Origin: Candidatus Omnitrophota bacterium
GTDB taxonomy: Bacteria > Omnitrophota > Gorgyraeia > Tantalellales > Tantalellaceae
Length of the DNA: 8,095 nucleotides
NCBI GenBank assembly: GCA_023142805.1
Contig: JAGLIU010000059.1
Span: 1-8,095 of the forward strand
Direction: 5' to 3'
How positions within the stretch are numbered: the first letter of the stretch is position 1; every line of letters starts with the position of its first letter. The position numbers and the translations under genes were made by a program. A model generated the notes under the pieces. That model made no database searches and was not told where the DNA came from. It worked only from the letters and a program-made list of their open reading frames with translations. Below are positions 1 to 5,821 of this stretch, one piece after another.

Positions 1-3000
1 ATATTGGTTTTGAAAATGGATCAGACAGAAACAAGAGGTCGTGGGTTCAAAGAAAAATTAAGGTAGTTGATGTTTTTGAAGAAACGTTTGATGTAAAGTC
101 AGAAACGGGAAAAAATAAGTCTGACACGAATATCTTGCGGGGCGAAAGCAAAAAATCTATTGACCATCGTTCGGTTAAGGCGGGACTCCTTCACAAAGCG
201 CATGTTGAATATGATATGGCGGTAAAAGAAGTTGTTAATCCTGATGACAAACCATCAGTCGCGGTATATGGCGCGGCAGGTATGGATGTGTCGAATTTTC
301 TTTTGTCAACTAACGTGACGGAGAGTTATTTTATCTCAAAATATTATCGTATTGATGAAGAAGAACTAAAAATATGTTTTGAAGGAGGAAGAGCCGAAAA
401 ATATTGTGATTGGTATCTCGAGAAAGAAGATTATTCAGAGAAACAACGAAGAGGATACGCGTATGTTAGAACGTTATGGGACAGGCAAACAATTGTAGCG
501 GCGCTGGTTTTTGAATTAAAAGCAATGGGTGTAGATATCAATAAAGTTCAGGTTGATTCAAATGAAGGAAAACCCCGCATAAAATTTAAGTGGAACTATA
601 GCGGATGTAATGAACGGGAATATTCAATAACGTTTGTAGATGCTGATATAACAAAACCCGAAACATACATAGAGGCTCTCAAAAACAAGAAAATTGGTAT
701 TTATTATCAGAGAGCCTCTATGGAGGTTGCCGGAACATACGAAGAAGAAGACTGTTTTTTGTATTTTATAAACAGCATAATGAGAAAAAACGGGTTTTAT
801 GTAACAGATGATTATCTGGTGTCTCCGAATGGCGAGAAAATTTTTGATATGTCAGACAAATTTCCGATAGTATCGAAGAAAAAAACAATAAAAGAGCAGG
901 AACGGCTGACTCTGAATATAGTGACTTTGAGAAAAGGAAAAGAAGAGGAAGACGCGGGGGACTTGTATGCTGAAGGACGTGTACGTTATGGTTGGTATAT
1001 GTGTATCAGACAAAAAACTGAAGCAAAAGAACATTTTAGGCATATTAACCAGCGTTCAAGTGAAGGCGGGACCCCGAGGGTAGCGCATGTTGGAGGAGAT
1101 AAAGACATAGAAACTGTGGTTGAGGGGGAGGTTGTAGGAAGAGTCAAAATTGTCGAGAATGTAGACAAAGAAAAGCAGTATAAAGACCTTTGGGGGACTG
1201 AGGAGCATGATATTGTAGCGGTTAGAGGATATCCGATGGATGATCCTACGATGGCGACCCCCGCGGGGATCATTACTTGTGATGAACAGTCCAGTTTGTC
1301 ACATTCGGAGGTCAGGGCACGTGCCTGGGGCGTACCGCATCTTGTTGTAGGCGATCTAAAAGAGGTAGAAACATATAATGGGAAATGGATTTATATAAAC
1401 GCGCGAAAAGGAAAAACAGTGTTCAGGCTCGCGACGCAAGATGAGATAGCTAATTATAAAAAATATCTACCCGAAAAACCAAGGGTTGAACTTGCTGAAG
1501 CAGACTTGTCTACAGAAAGAACTGTGCTGGAATGGGGAGAAACAACGAATCCTTCCGAAGTGAGTTATAAGTTTTCCGGTCTTCATGCGGTTTCAGACGA
1601 GCAATTCAATCGTAAATGGCATGATAACTTTTCTATTAGCACCGGTAGTGTTATCCCTTACGCGACTTACAAAAAAGTACTGGCAGTGAATCCCGTAGTT
1701 CAAAAGCTGATAGAAGAAACAGTAAAAAGCATTGATAATAAGGATATTAATGATATAAGGATGAAGCTGGAAAAAGCGCGAAACTTGATCATGGAAATGG
1801 AGATCCCCCAAGAGATATGGGCAAACAAAAAAGAAAAATGGAATATAAAAAAACACATAGATACTATGACAGACGGAGATAGAGGCATTTTTGTTCGAGC
1901 GGGAACGACCGCGGAAGATCTTCCTAAGCATCCCGGGTTTGGAGCTGGTATGTATGGTACGATTCCTAATGTTAAAAGGGCGGAGGCAAAAGACGCGATA
2001 AAGCAGGCATGGGCATCGATATGGAATATTGGAGCGTATATAGAAAGACAGAAATTAGGGCTGGATCATTTCGCGGTATATCCCGCTGTTCAGTTGACAG
2101 AAGCGATATCTGCCGAGTACTCTTTTGTGATACATACCGCCGATCCCAATACAGGGAATGATGATTTTGTTGTTATAGAATTTGCTCAGGGGTTTGGTGA
2201 AAGTATTGTTAGTGACAAATATCCCGGTAGAGCGCATAGATATGTTTATAGTAAAAAGCAAGATAAGATCATTGAGTTTACGGCCGCTACAAAAAAAGAA
2301 AAAGCGGTATTAAATACCGGATCCGGAGTAAAGAGAGAACCCGCGAATTATGACAGTGATATGTTCGCGCGAGAACAAGAAAATTCGAAATACGCTCTTT
2401 ATCTAGCGAGAAGCGCTCAGGAGATAGAAATGGCATGTAACGGGCCGCAGGATATAGAAGGAGTTTTAGAATATGACAAAGACACAAAAAGGCATAAAAT
2501 GGTTATCACTCAGTTAAGGTCTCAGGTAGAATTTAACGATGCAGTGACAGGGGAAGAAGAAAGAATGCTGGAAGTGGAAATAAAAGTAAAAGAATTAATG
2601 GAAAAACATAAAAATAGTCTGAATCTATTGTTTCCTTATTCGAGTCTAAGCCTGGATATTACAAAAAGGATAAGAGAAGGAGGCGCGAAGGGCCAAGAGA
2701 TTTATTGGATAATGAAATGTTTGCTTAATATGGGAGATAATGGAACAAAACTAGCGGGGAAGATCCTTTTTTGCGGATCAGGGATACATAAAATGTTTCA
2801 AGAGGGAATCGAGAAGTTTGACGCGGAAGATCAGGCTAAACTGGTGGAAGCGGGGATAGTGGATCTTGCCATGCTGGATAGAGAACAAATGAAGGTATTT
2901 GAATGGGAAAATGCTTTTAATATAGCAAAAATAATAACCAGGAAGGACTGTACAAACATTTTTCCATTCATATCTCCTCGGAAACTAGCGATTTTATTGG

Positions 3001-4304
3001 AAGAAATTAACATTTTTTGTAATATGCCTAAAGAAGATTATGAAGTAGAGAAGATCAAAATAAGTGAAGCAGAAATACTGGAAGCGGTTGGGAAGGTATA
3101 TTCGGGGTATTCTGAGCCGGAAAAAGAAGAATTTAAAAGTTATTGGGCGAAAAGTATAAATCATAGAATTAATATAGAAAAAAAACAAGAGAGGGAACAG
3201 ACAGCCGAAGAATTCGCGGAAATAAAGAATATCGAATTGAACTCTGAAAGACACCGCGTGATAATTCTAACAGCATCCATCATAGACGGATGTTCGGGGA
3301 TGAAAGATTTTTTTGACGAGATATATTCGGGGGAAGAAAATCGTGTAAAGGACATACCCTGTACTTTCTTTCTTTTAATGGATATTAAAGATGAGCGTAT
3401 CGGATCCTTTTTAAGGCGGAATCATCTTTTAGGACGATATTTCGGGAAAATAATTTCCACGGAAAATATAGCCGAAGAAAATTTAAAGAGGACAGTTCTA
3501 GAATGGATAGATGAGGAGAATTGGGAGCCGGATTGTGATTTTTATAGCGAAATGATGGATATAGGAAATGAAGACATGATAATAGTAGGAAGCGAAAAGT
3601 TTTTGGATGAACAAAAAGGGTATATTGATGAATTTAAACATTTGGAGGTTTTGAAACCGGCAAAAAAGGCGTATGTACTTATGCTGAGTATATTTGAAAA
3701 ATTAAACAGGAAGAAAGAAGAAAGTGATATTAGCAAACAACAAATACAGGATTTTATAGACGAAATAATAATAGCATTGGAAACAGATAAAATAGGAGAA
3801 AATATAATAATCGGCATCGATACCGGTTGGATATCGCGGCTTGATCTAGGTTTGCTGCAAAAATTTTTAAATCAACTTCAAAGAAAATCCCGACGAGGCG
3901 AAGATGGGTGGGATAGGGTAAAAATTGTTATCGAAAAAGGAGGAAAACTCGCGGAATGTCTTATGAAATTACATGCTTCAGACGCGGTAAAGAACAAACT
4001 CGGAAATATGATAATTTTGGGAAAAAAAGGGATAAGGAAGACTGCCGCGTTCAAGAAACTATCAGGAGAAGATAAAAATGGAGCCTTTTTCGCTGAAATT
4101 GAGATAATGGGAATACAAAGCCGGGGAATGTATTTGGATATAGATATACCGGGGATATTGAGGCAAGCTATCAAGTTGTCATCAACATCAAATATACGAA
4201 ATATGATCTTTGAGGTAAAACTCGAACCGATCGAAACAGGCATAATAACAAAACTTAAAGATCGTTATGATGCCTATTACAATAGTATAGAAAAAGCGGT
4301 GTAA
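1..4304 (+). CDS. Large multidomain dikinase-like protein: methyltransferase-like module + phosphohistidine domain + PPDK/GWD-type ATP-grasp domain (5'-truncated)
   Basis: The frame is open from the first full codon (base 3) to TAA at 4302-4304, giving 1433 visible codons. The TTG at 135 has no ribosome site and is internal, so the true start lies left of the window. In order: a Rossmann/SAM-methyltransferase-like module (glycine-rich loop YGAAGMD at 264-284, ITFVDADI near 627-650, YYQRAS near 702); a swivelling phosphohistidine domain at about 1120-1410, with LSHSEVRAR and its His codon at 1302; then a PPDK_N-like ATP-grasp domain at about 1580-2535 with VRAGTTAEDLP (from 1893), WASIWN (2010), FVIHTADP, GFGESIV, YPGRA and QDIEG..ITQLRSQ (near 2511). 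In this family ATP phosphorylates the His, which passes phosphate to an acceptor. Swivel-before-ATP-grasp order, LSH..VRAR, FVIHT and YPGRA recall glucan, water dikinase more than PEP synthase. No carbohydrate-binding module is visible, so the acceptor is unknown. The last ~587 residues are unassigned. Domain calls are good; the overall function is inferred. Confidence 0.85.
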   Translation, partial: IGFENGSDRNKRSWVQRKIKVVDVFEETFDVKSETGKNKSDTNILRGESKKSIDHRSVKAGLLHKAHVEYDMAVKEVVNPDDKPSVAVYGAAGMDVSNFLLSTNVTESYFISKYYRIDEEELKICFEGGRAEKYCDWYLEKEDYSEKQRRGYAYVRTLWDRQTIVAALVFELKAMGVDINKVQVDSNEGKPRIKFKWNYSGCNEREYSITFVDADITKPETYIEALKNKKIGIYYQRASMEVAGTYEEEDCFLYFINSIMRKNGFYVTDDYLVSPNGEKIFDMSDKFPIVSKKKTIKEQERLTLNIVTLRKGKEEEDAGDLYAEGRVRYGWYMCIRQKTEAKEHFRHINQRSSEGGTPRVAHVGGDKDIETVVEGEVVGRVKIVENVDKEKQYKDLWGTEEHDIVAVRGYPMDDPTMATPAGIITCDEQSSLSHSEVRARAWGVPHLVVGDLKEVETYNGKWIYINARKGKTVFRLATQDEIANYKKYLPEKPRVELAEADLSTERTVLEWGETTNPSEVSYKFSGLHAVSDEQFNRKWHDNFSISTGSVIPYATYKKVLAVNPVVQKLIEETVKSIDNKDINDIRMKLEKARNLIMEMEIPQEIWANKKEKWNIKKHIDTMTDGDRGIFVRAGTTAEDLPKHPGFGAGMYGTIPNVKRAEAKDAIKQAWASIWNIGAYIERQKLGLDHFAVYPAVQLTEAISAEYSFVIHTADPNTGNDDFVVIEFAQGFGESIVSDKYPGRAHRYVYSKKQDKIIEFTAATKKEKAVLNTGSGVKREPANYDSDMFAREQENSKYALYLARSAQEIEMACNGPQDIEGVLEYDKDTKRHKMVITQLRSQVEFNDAVTGEEERMLEVEIKVKELMEKHKNSLNLLFPYSSLSLDITKRIREGGAKGQEIYWIMKCLLNMGDNGTKLAGKILFCGSGIHKMFQEGIEKFDAEDQAKLVEAGIVDLAMLDREQMKVFEWENAFNIAKIITRKDCTNIFPFISPRKLAILLEEINIFCNMPKEDYEVEKIKISEAEILEAVGKVYSGYSEPEKEEFKSYWAKSINHRINIEKKQEREQTAEEFAEIKNIELNSERHRVIILTASIIDGCSGMKDFFDEIYSGEENRVKDIPCTFFLLMDIKDERIGSFLRRNHLLGRYFGKIISTENIAEENLKRTVLEWIDEENWEPDCDFYSEMMDIGNEDMIIVGSEKFLDEQKGYIDEFKHLEVLKPAKKAYVLMLSIFEKLNRKKEESDISKQQIQDFIDEIIIALETDKIGENIIIGIDTGWISRLDLGLLQKFLNQLQRKSRRGEDGWDRVKIVIEKGGKLAECLMKLHASDAVKNKLGNMIILGKKGIRKTAAFKKLSGEDKNGAFFAEIEIMGIQSRGMYLDIDIPGILRQAIKLSSTSNIRNMIFEVKLEPIETGIITKLKDRYDAYYNSIEKAV
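668..722 (+). repeat. 13-bp perfect inverted repeat inside the dikinase-like gene
   Basis: CATAGAGGCTCTC (668-680) is the exact reverse complement of GAGAGCCTCTATG (710-722), with a 29-base loop. It lies in the methyltransferase-like module of the large gene and is fully coding (YIEAL ... RASM). A hairpin of this length is uncommon in coding sequence and would be stable in the mRNA. It has no T-tract, so it is not an intrinsic terminator. Any role is unknown; it may be chance. Confidence 0.6.
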
Positions 4305-4331
4305 TTTCCTGCTCCTCTCCGTCATGTATTT

Positions 4332-4361
4332 AAACCAGTCATAGAAAAGGATGGTTTTTTT
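4332..4361 (+). terminator. Probable weak intrinsic terminator after the large gene
   Basis: AAACCA (4332-4337) pairs with TGGTTT (4352-4357). TC (4339-4340) with GA (4350-4351) extends the stem across a one-base bulge, and a run of seven T follows (4355-4361). It begins 28 bases after the stop of the large gene and ends just before the Fic promoter, where a terminator is expected. The stem is AT-rich and short, so efficiency may be low. Confidence 0.55.
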
Positions 4362-4363
4362 GT

Positions 4364-4392
4364 TTGCCATATAGTATCGGATAGTGTATAAT
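4364..4392 (+). promoter_or_regulatory. Sigma70-type promoter of the Fic gene
   Basis: TTGCCA (-35, 4364-4369) and a perfect TATAAT (-10, 4387-4392) are separated by exactly 17 bp. Transcription should begin near 4399, giving a leader of about 32 bases before the ATG. The promoter lies directly after the preceding gene's terminator, so the Fic gene is its own transcription unit. Confidence 0.75.
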
Positions 4393-4409
4393 TTTAGTGT
4401 ATCCGATAC
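4374..4409. promoter_or_regulatory. Palindromic operator straddling the Fic promoter
   Basis: GTATCGGATA (4374-4383) and TATCCGATAC (4400-4409) are perfect 10-bp inverted arms separated by 16 bp. One arm lies in the -35/-10 spacer and the other covers the predicted transcription start, so a bound dimer would occlude polymerase. An 8-bp direct repeat TAGTGTAT (4382-4389 and 4395-4402) overlaps the inner edges. The obvious candidate regulator is the Fic protein itself, which carries a C-terminal DNA-binding-like domain; that link is inference. Confidence 0.65.
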
Positions 4410-4416
4410 GATATTT

Positions 4417-4430
4417 AAGGAGGGGGGGTA
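4417..4430 (+). promoter_or_regulatory. Strong Shine-Dalgarno with a G7 run
   Basis: AAGGAGG (4417-4423) lies 7 bases before the ATG at 4431 and fixes that start. It merges into a run of seven G (4422-4428). Slippage in the run would change the spacing to the start codon and so the translation rate. Confidence 0.75.
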
Positions 4431-5366
4431 ATGGGTATTGATAAGAAATTGTATGAAAGACTAATAAGTAAGAAGAAAGAATTGGACAAATTGCGTCCTT
4501 TTTCAAAATCTGCCTTATCAAATTTGCGTGAACAAATAATAATTGAGTGGACGTATAATTCAGACGCTATAGAAGGGAATTCGCTTACCTTAAAGGAAAC
4601 AAAGCTAGTACTAGAAGATGGCCTAACTATAAGTGGGAAATCCTTAAAAGAGCATCTAGAAACAATAAACCATAAAGAAGCAATTGAGTTTATTGAAAAA
4701 CTAGTAAGCAAAAACTCTAGCATAAATTGTCATGCAATAAAGCAAATCCACTCGCTAATATTAAGCAAGATTGATGATGACGAAGCAGGGAAATATAGAA
4801 ATGTAAAAGTTTTTATATCAGGATCAAAACATGTGTTTCCTGAGGCTATGGAGGTTCCTGCTTTGATGTCTGATTTTAATGAGTGGTTGAAAAAGAATAA
4901 TAGAGTAGAAAATATCATTGAATATGCTGCTGAAGCACATTTTAAGTTAGTTGATATACATCCTTTTGTAGATGGAAATGGCAGAACGGCAAGGCTTTTA
5001 ATGAATTTAATACTTATGAAGCATGGTATTCCTCCATCAGTTGTTTTAAAAGTTGACAGGAAAAAATATTATAGTTGTTTAGAAAAAGCGCATAAAGGTA
5101 ATTTGGTGGATTTTTTTAATTTCATTGGACGATCAATTGAAAGATCGTTAATTATGTGGCTGGAGATGCTTAAACCAGCTAACAAGCAGAAGCAAGGTAG
5201 TAAGTATAGGCCTATACGAGAAATCTATAAAGGTACGCCCTATAGCCAAGAATATTTAAGTTTATTAGCTAGAAGAGGAAAGCTTGAAGCAGTTAAATAT
5301 GGCAGGAATTGGTATACTTCTAAAGAAGCTGTAAAGGAGTATATGAAGGAGCAAAAACGGAAATAA
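4431..5366 (+). CDS. Fic family protein (class II, self-inhibited) with C-terminal HTH-like domain
   Basis: A complete 311-residue cytoplasmic protein, typical length for this Fic group. The catalytic motif HPFVDGNGRTAR is at 177-188 with every expected residue, including His177. Fic enzymes with this motif usually transfer AMP from ATP to hydroxyl side chains of target proteins. SDAIEG at 44-49 matches the (S/T)xxxE(G/N) inhibitory helix; Glu48 would compete with the ATP gamma-phosphate, so activity is probably autoinhibited (class II, N-terminal). The segment near 126-145 (KVFISGSKHVFPEAM) fits the target-binding flap. Residues about 271-306 resemble an excisionase/MerR-like winged helix (EYLSLLARRGKL, then GRNWYTSKEAV), suggesting DNA binding. 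The start is fixed by the Shine-Dalgarno site. No separate antitoxin gene is adjacent. Its own promoter and operator suggest autoregulation. Ala codons are mostly GCA/GCT here, unlike the GCG-rich upstream gene, which may hint at separate ancestry. The target is unknown. Confidence 0.93.
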   Translation: MGIDKKLYERLISKKKELDKLRPFSKSALSNLREQIIIEWTYNSDAIEGNSLTLKETKLVLEDGLTISGKSLKEHLETINHKEAIEFIEKLVSKNSSINCHAIKQIHSLILSKIDDDEAGKYRNVKVFISGSKHVFPEAMEVPALMSDFNEWLKKNNRVENIIEYAAEAHFKLVDIHPFVDGNGRTARLLMNLILMKHGIPPSVVLKVDRKKYYSCLEKAHKGNLVDFFNFIGRSIERSLIMWLEMLKPANKQKQGSKYRPIREIYKGTPYSQEYLSLLARRGKLEAVKYGRNWYTSKEAVKEYMKEQKRK

Positions 5367-5445
5367 AGTAAAAATTCATGACACGATTCTAACACATTGA
5401 GATTTTTTAAAAATTAAGTCATTTATTTTAAAGAGTTTATGTTTG

Positions 5446-5546
5446 TTGGTAGAAATTCCCTCTCTCTCCGCTATCCTACTTTGCCTTTCATGGTGTTAAC
5501 GTATGGTAAGGCTTCACAGAGAATAGGTCCTGCGGAACTCTACCAA
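5446..5546. repeat. 101-bp imperfect palindrome in the intergenic region after the Fic gene
   Basis: TTGGTAGA (5446-5453) and TCTACCAA (5539-5546) are perfect 8-bp terminal inverted arms. Nested collinear pairings follow: TCCGC (5467-5471) with GCGGA (5532-5536), CCT (5475-5477) with AGG (5525-5527), and GCCTT (5483-5487) with AAGGC (5508-5512). The element is richer in GC than its AT-rich flanks (5367-5445 and 5547-5582), where I see nothing convincing. It could be a small non-autonomous element (MITE- or REP-like), a structured RNA or an integration scar. There is no clear target-site duplication, no encoded protein and no T-tract. The structure is visible; the identity is not established. 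Confidence 0.5.
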
Positions 5547-5582
5547 TAGTTAATGTAATAACAAAAGCTAGCTATCTTTTTC

Positions 5583-5611
5583 TTGACTTAACTTAGGACA
5601 ATTGTTATAAT
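5583..5611 (+). promoter_or_regulatory. Near-consensus extended -10 promoter driving the riboswitch leader
   Basis: TTGACT (-35, 5583-5588) and TATAAT (-10, 5606-5611) are separated by exactly 17 bp, and TGT (5603-5605) adds an extended -10 element. Transcription should start near 5618, a few bases before the aptamer, so almost the whole 5' leader is riboswitch. A promoter this strong fits control by termination rather than by initiation. Confidence 0.85.
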
Positions 5612-5620
5612 ACTTTACTT

Positions 5621-5710
5621 CTGGAATAAAGGTAAACCCATGGTGACATGGGGGCACAAAGTATTGGGTCTAGAATAACAATAAGAGTATTTTAGATAGC
5701 CAAACTTCCT
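5621..5710 (+). ncRNA. Class I cyclic-di-GMP riboswitch aptamer (GEMM-I) candidate
   Basis: The layout matches GEMM-I from memory of the Vibrio cholerae Vc2 aptamer. GGTAAACC (5631-5638) corresponds to GGCAAACC. P2 is a perfect 6-bp stem, CCCATG (5637-5642) with CATGGG (5647-5652), closed by a GTGA GNRA tetraloop. GGCACAAAG (5653-5661) corresponds to GACGCAAAG. GGGTCTA (5666-5672) starts P3, a 9-bp stem 5669-5677/5688-5696 with one G-T wobble. TAGCC..CTTCC (5697-5709) corresponds to the 3' segment TAGC..TTACC. GT (5632-5633) can pair with AC (5656-5657), replacing GC/GC by a compensatory change. The base equivalent to the ligand-reading G20 is G (5631), which favours cyclic-di-GMP over the A found in cGAMP-selective relatives. 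P1 may be GGAA (5623-5626) with TTCC (5706-5709). No covariance search was possible. Confidence 0.85.
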
Positions 5711-5736
5711 AGATAAAGGAATAGTTTGGCTTTTTT
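5698..5736 (+). terminator. Riboswitch-controlled intrinsic terminator
   Basis: AGCCAAACT (5698-5706) pairs perfectly with AGTTTGGCT (5723-5731). TCCT (5707-5710) pairs with AGGA (5717-5720) across an AT bulge. The stem is followed by a T6 tract (5731-5736). The 5' arm is the conserved 3' segment of the aptamer, so the two folds exclude each other and ligand binding should prevent termination (an ON switch). It ends 85 bases before the downstream ATG. Confidence 0.88.
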
Positions 5737-5742
5737 AGTATA

Positions 5743-5801
5743 GCCTGGCATTTGGAGCTGTATTTATCCTTCCCAATAGGGGGTAGATCAGCTCCCCAGG
5801 C
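5743..5801 (+). promoter_or_regulatory. Second large leader hairpin between terminator and ribosome site
   Basis: GCCTGG (5743-5748) pairs with CCAGGC (5796-5801), and GGAGCTG (5754-5760) with CAGCTCC (5789-5795), with a 5-base bulge on the 5' side only. An inner CCC/GGG pairing around an AATA loop is possible (near 5772-5781). That gives 13 perfect pairs, mostly G-C. No T-tract follows, so it is not an intrinsic terminator, and the Shine-Dalgarno site lies outside it. It would be made only in read-through transcripts. It could stabilise the mRNA 5' end, insulate the ribosome site from the upstream fold, or bind a factor; the role is not known. Confidence 0.65.
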
Positions 5802-5808
5802 CGAATTA

Positions 5809-5815
5809 AAGGGAG
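5809..5815 (+). promoter_or_regulatory. Shine-Dalgarno of the secreted protein gene
   Basis: AAGGGAG lies 6 bases before the ATG at 5822. It sits 7 bases after the leader hairpin and stays unpaired in the predicted folds. Together with the signal peptide that begins at this ATG, it supports this start. Confidence 0.7.
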
Positions 5816-5821
5816 AAGAAG

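Noticed and set aside
135..137. TTG as the start codon of the large gene
   Set aside because: The frame is open upstream to the window edge and no Shine-Dalgarno site precedes it.
852..4243. Several 60-121 codon open frames on the - strand
   Set aside because: All are antisense to the large gene, rich in Phe/Ser/Ile as expected from the complement of Lys/Glu-rich coding sequence, and without ribosome sites.
4431..5366. Fic gene as half of a two-gene toxin-antitoxin pair
   Set aside because: No small neighbouring antitoxin gene is present. The inhibitory motif is built into the N-terminus.
5367..5445. Terminator after the Fic gene
   Set aside because: ATTTTTTAAAAAT near 5402-5414 is only an AT-rich palindrome with no GC stem, and no convincing hairpin plus T-tract follows.
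5455..5473. TTCCCTCTCTCTCCGCTA resembles the 3' end of a tRNA-Ser gene (possible attachment-site remnant)
   Set aside because: The T-loop consensus before it is missing, no tRNA body is present and no second copy exists in the window. The palindrome explains the stretch equally well.
5621..5710. 3',3'-cGAMP-selective riboswitch
   Set aside because: The base equivalent to position 20 is G (5631), whereas the cGAMP-selective variants I know carry A there. This depends on my manual alignment.
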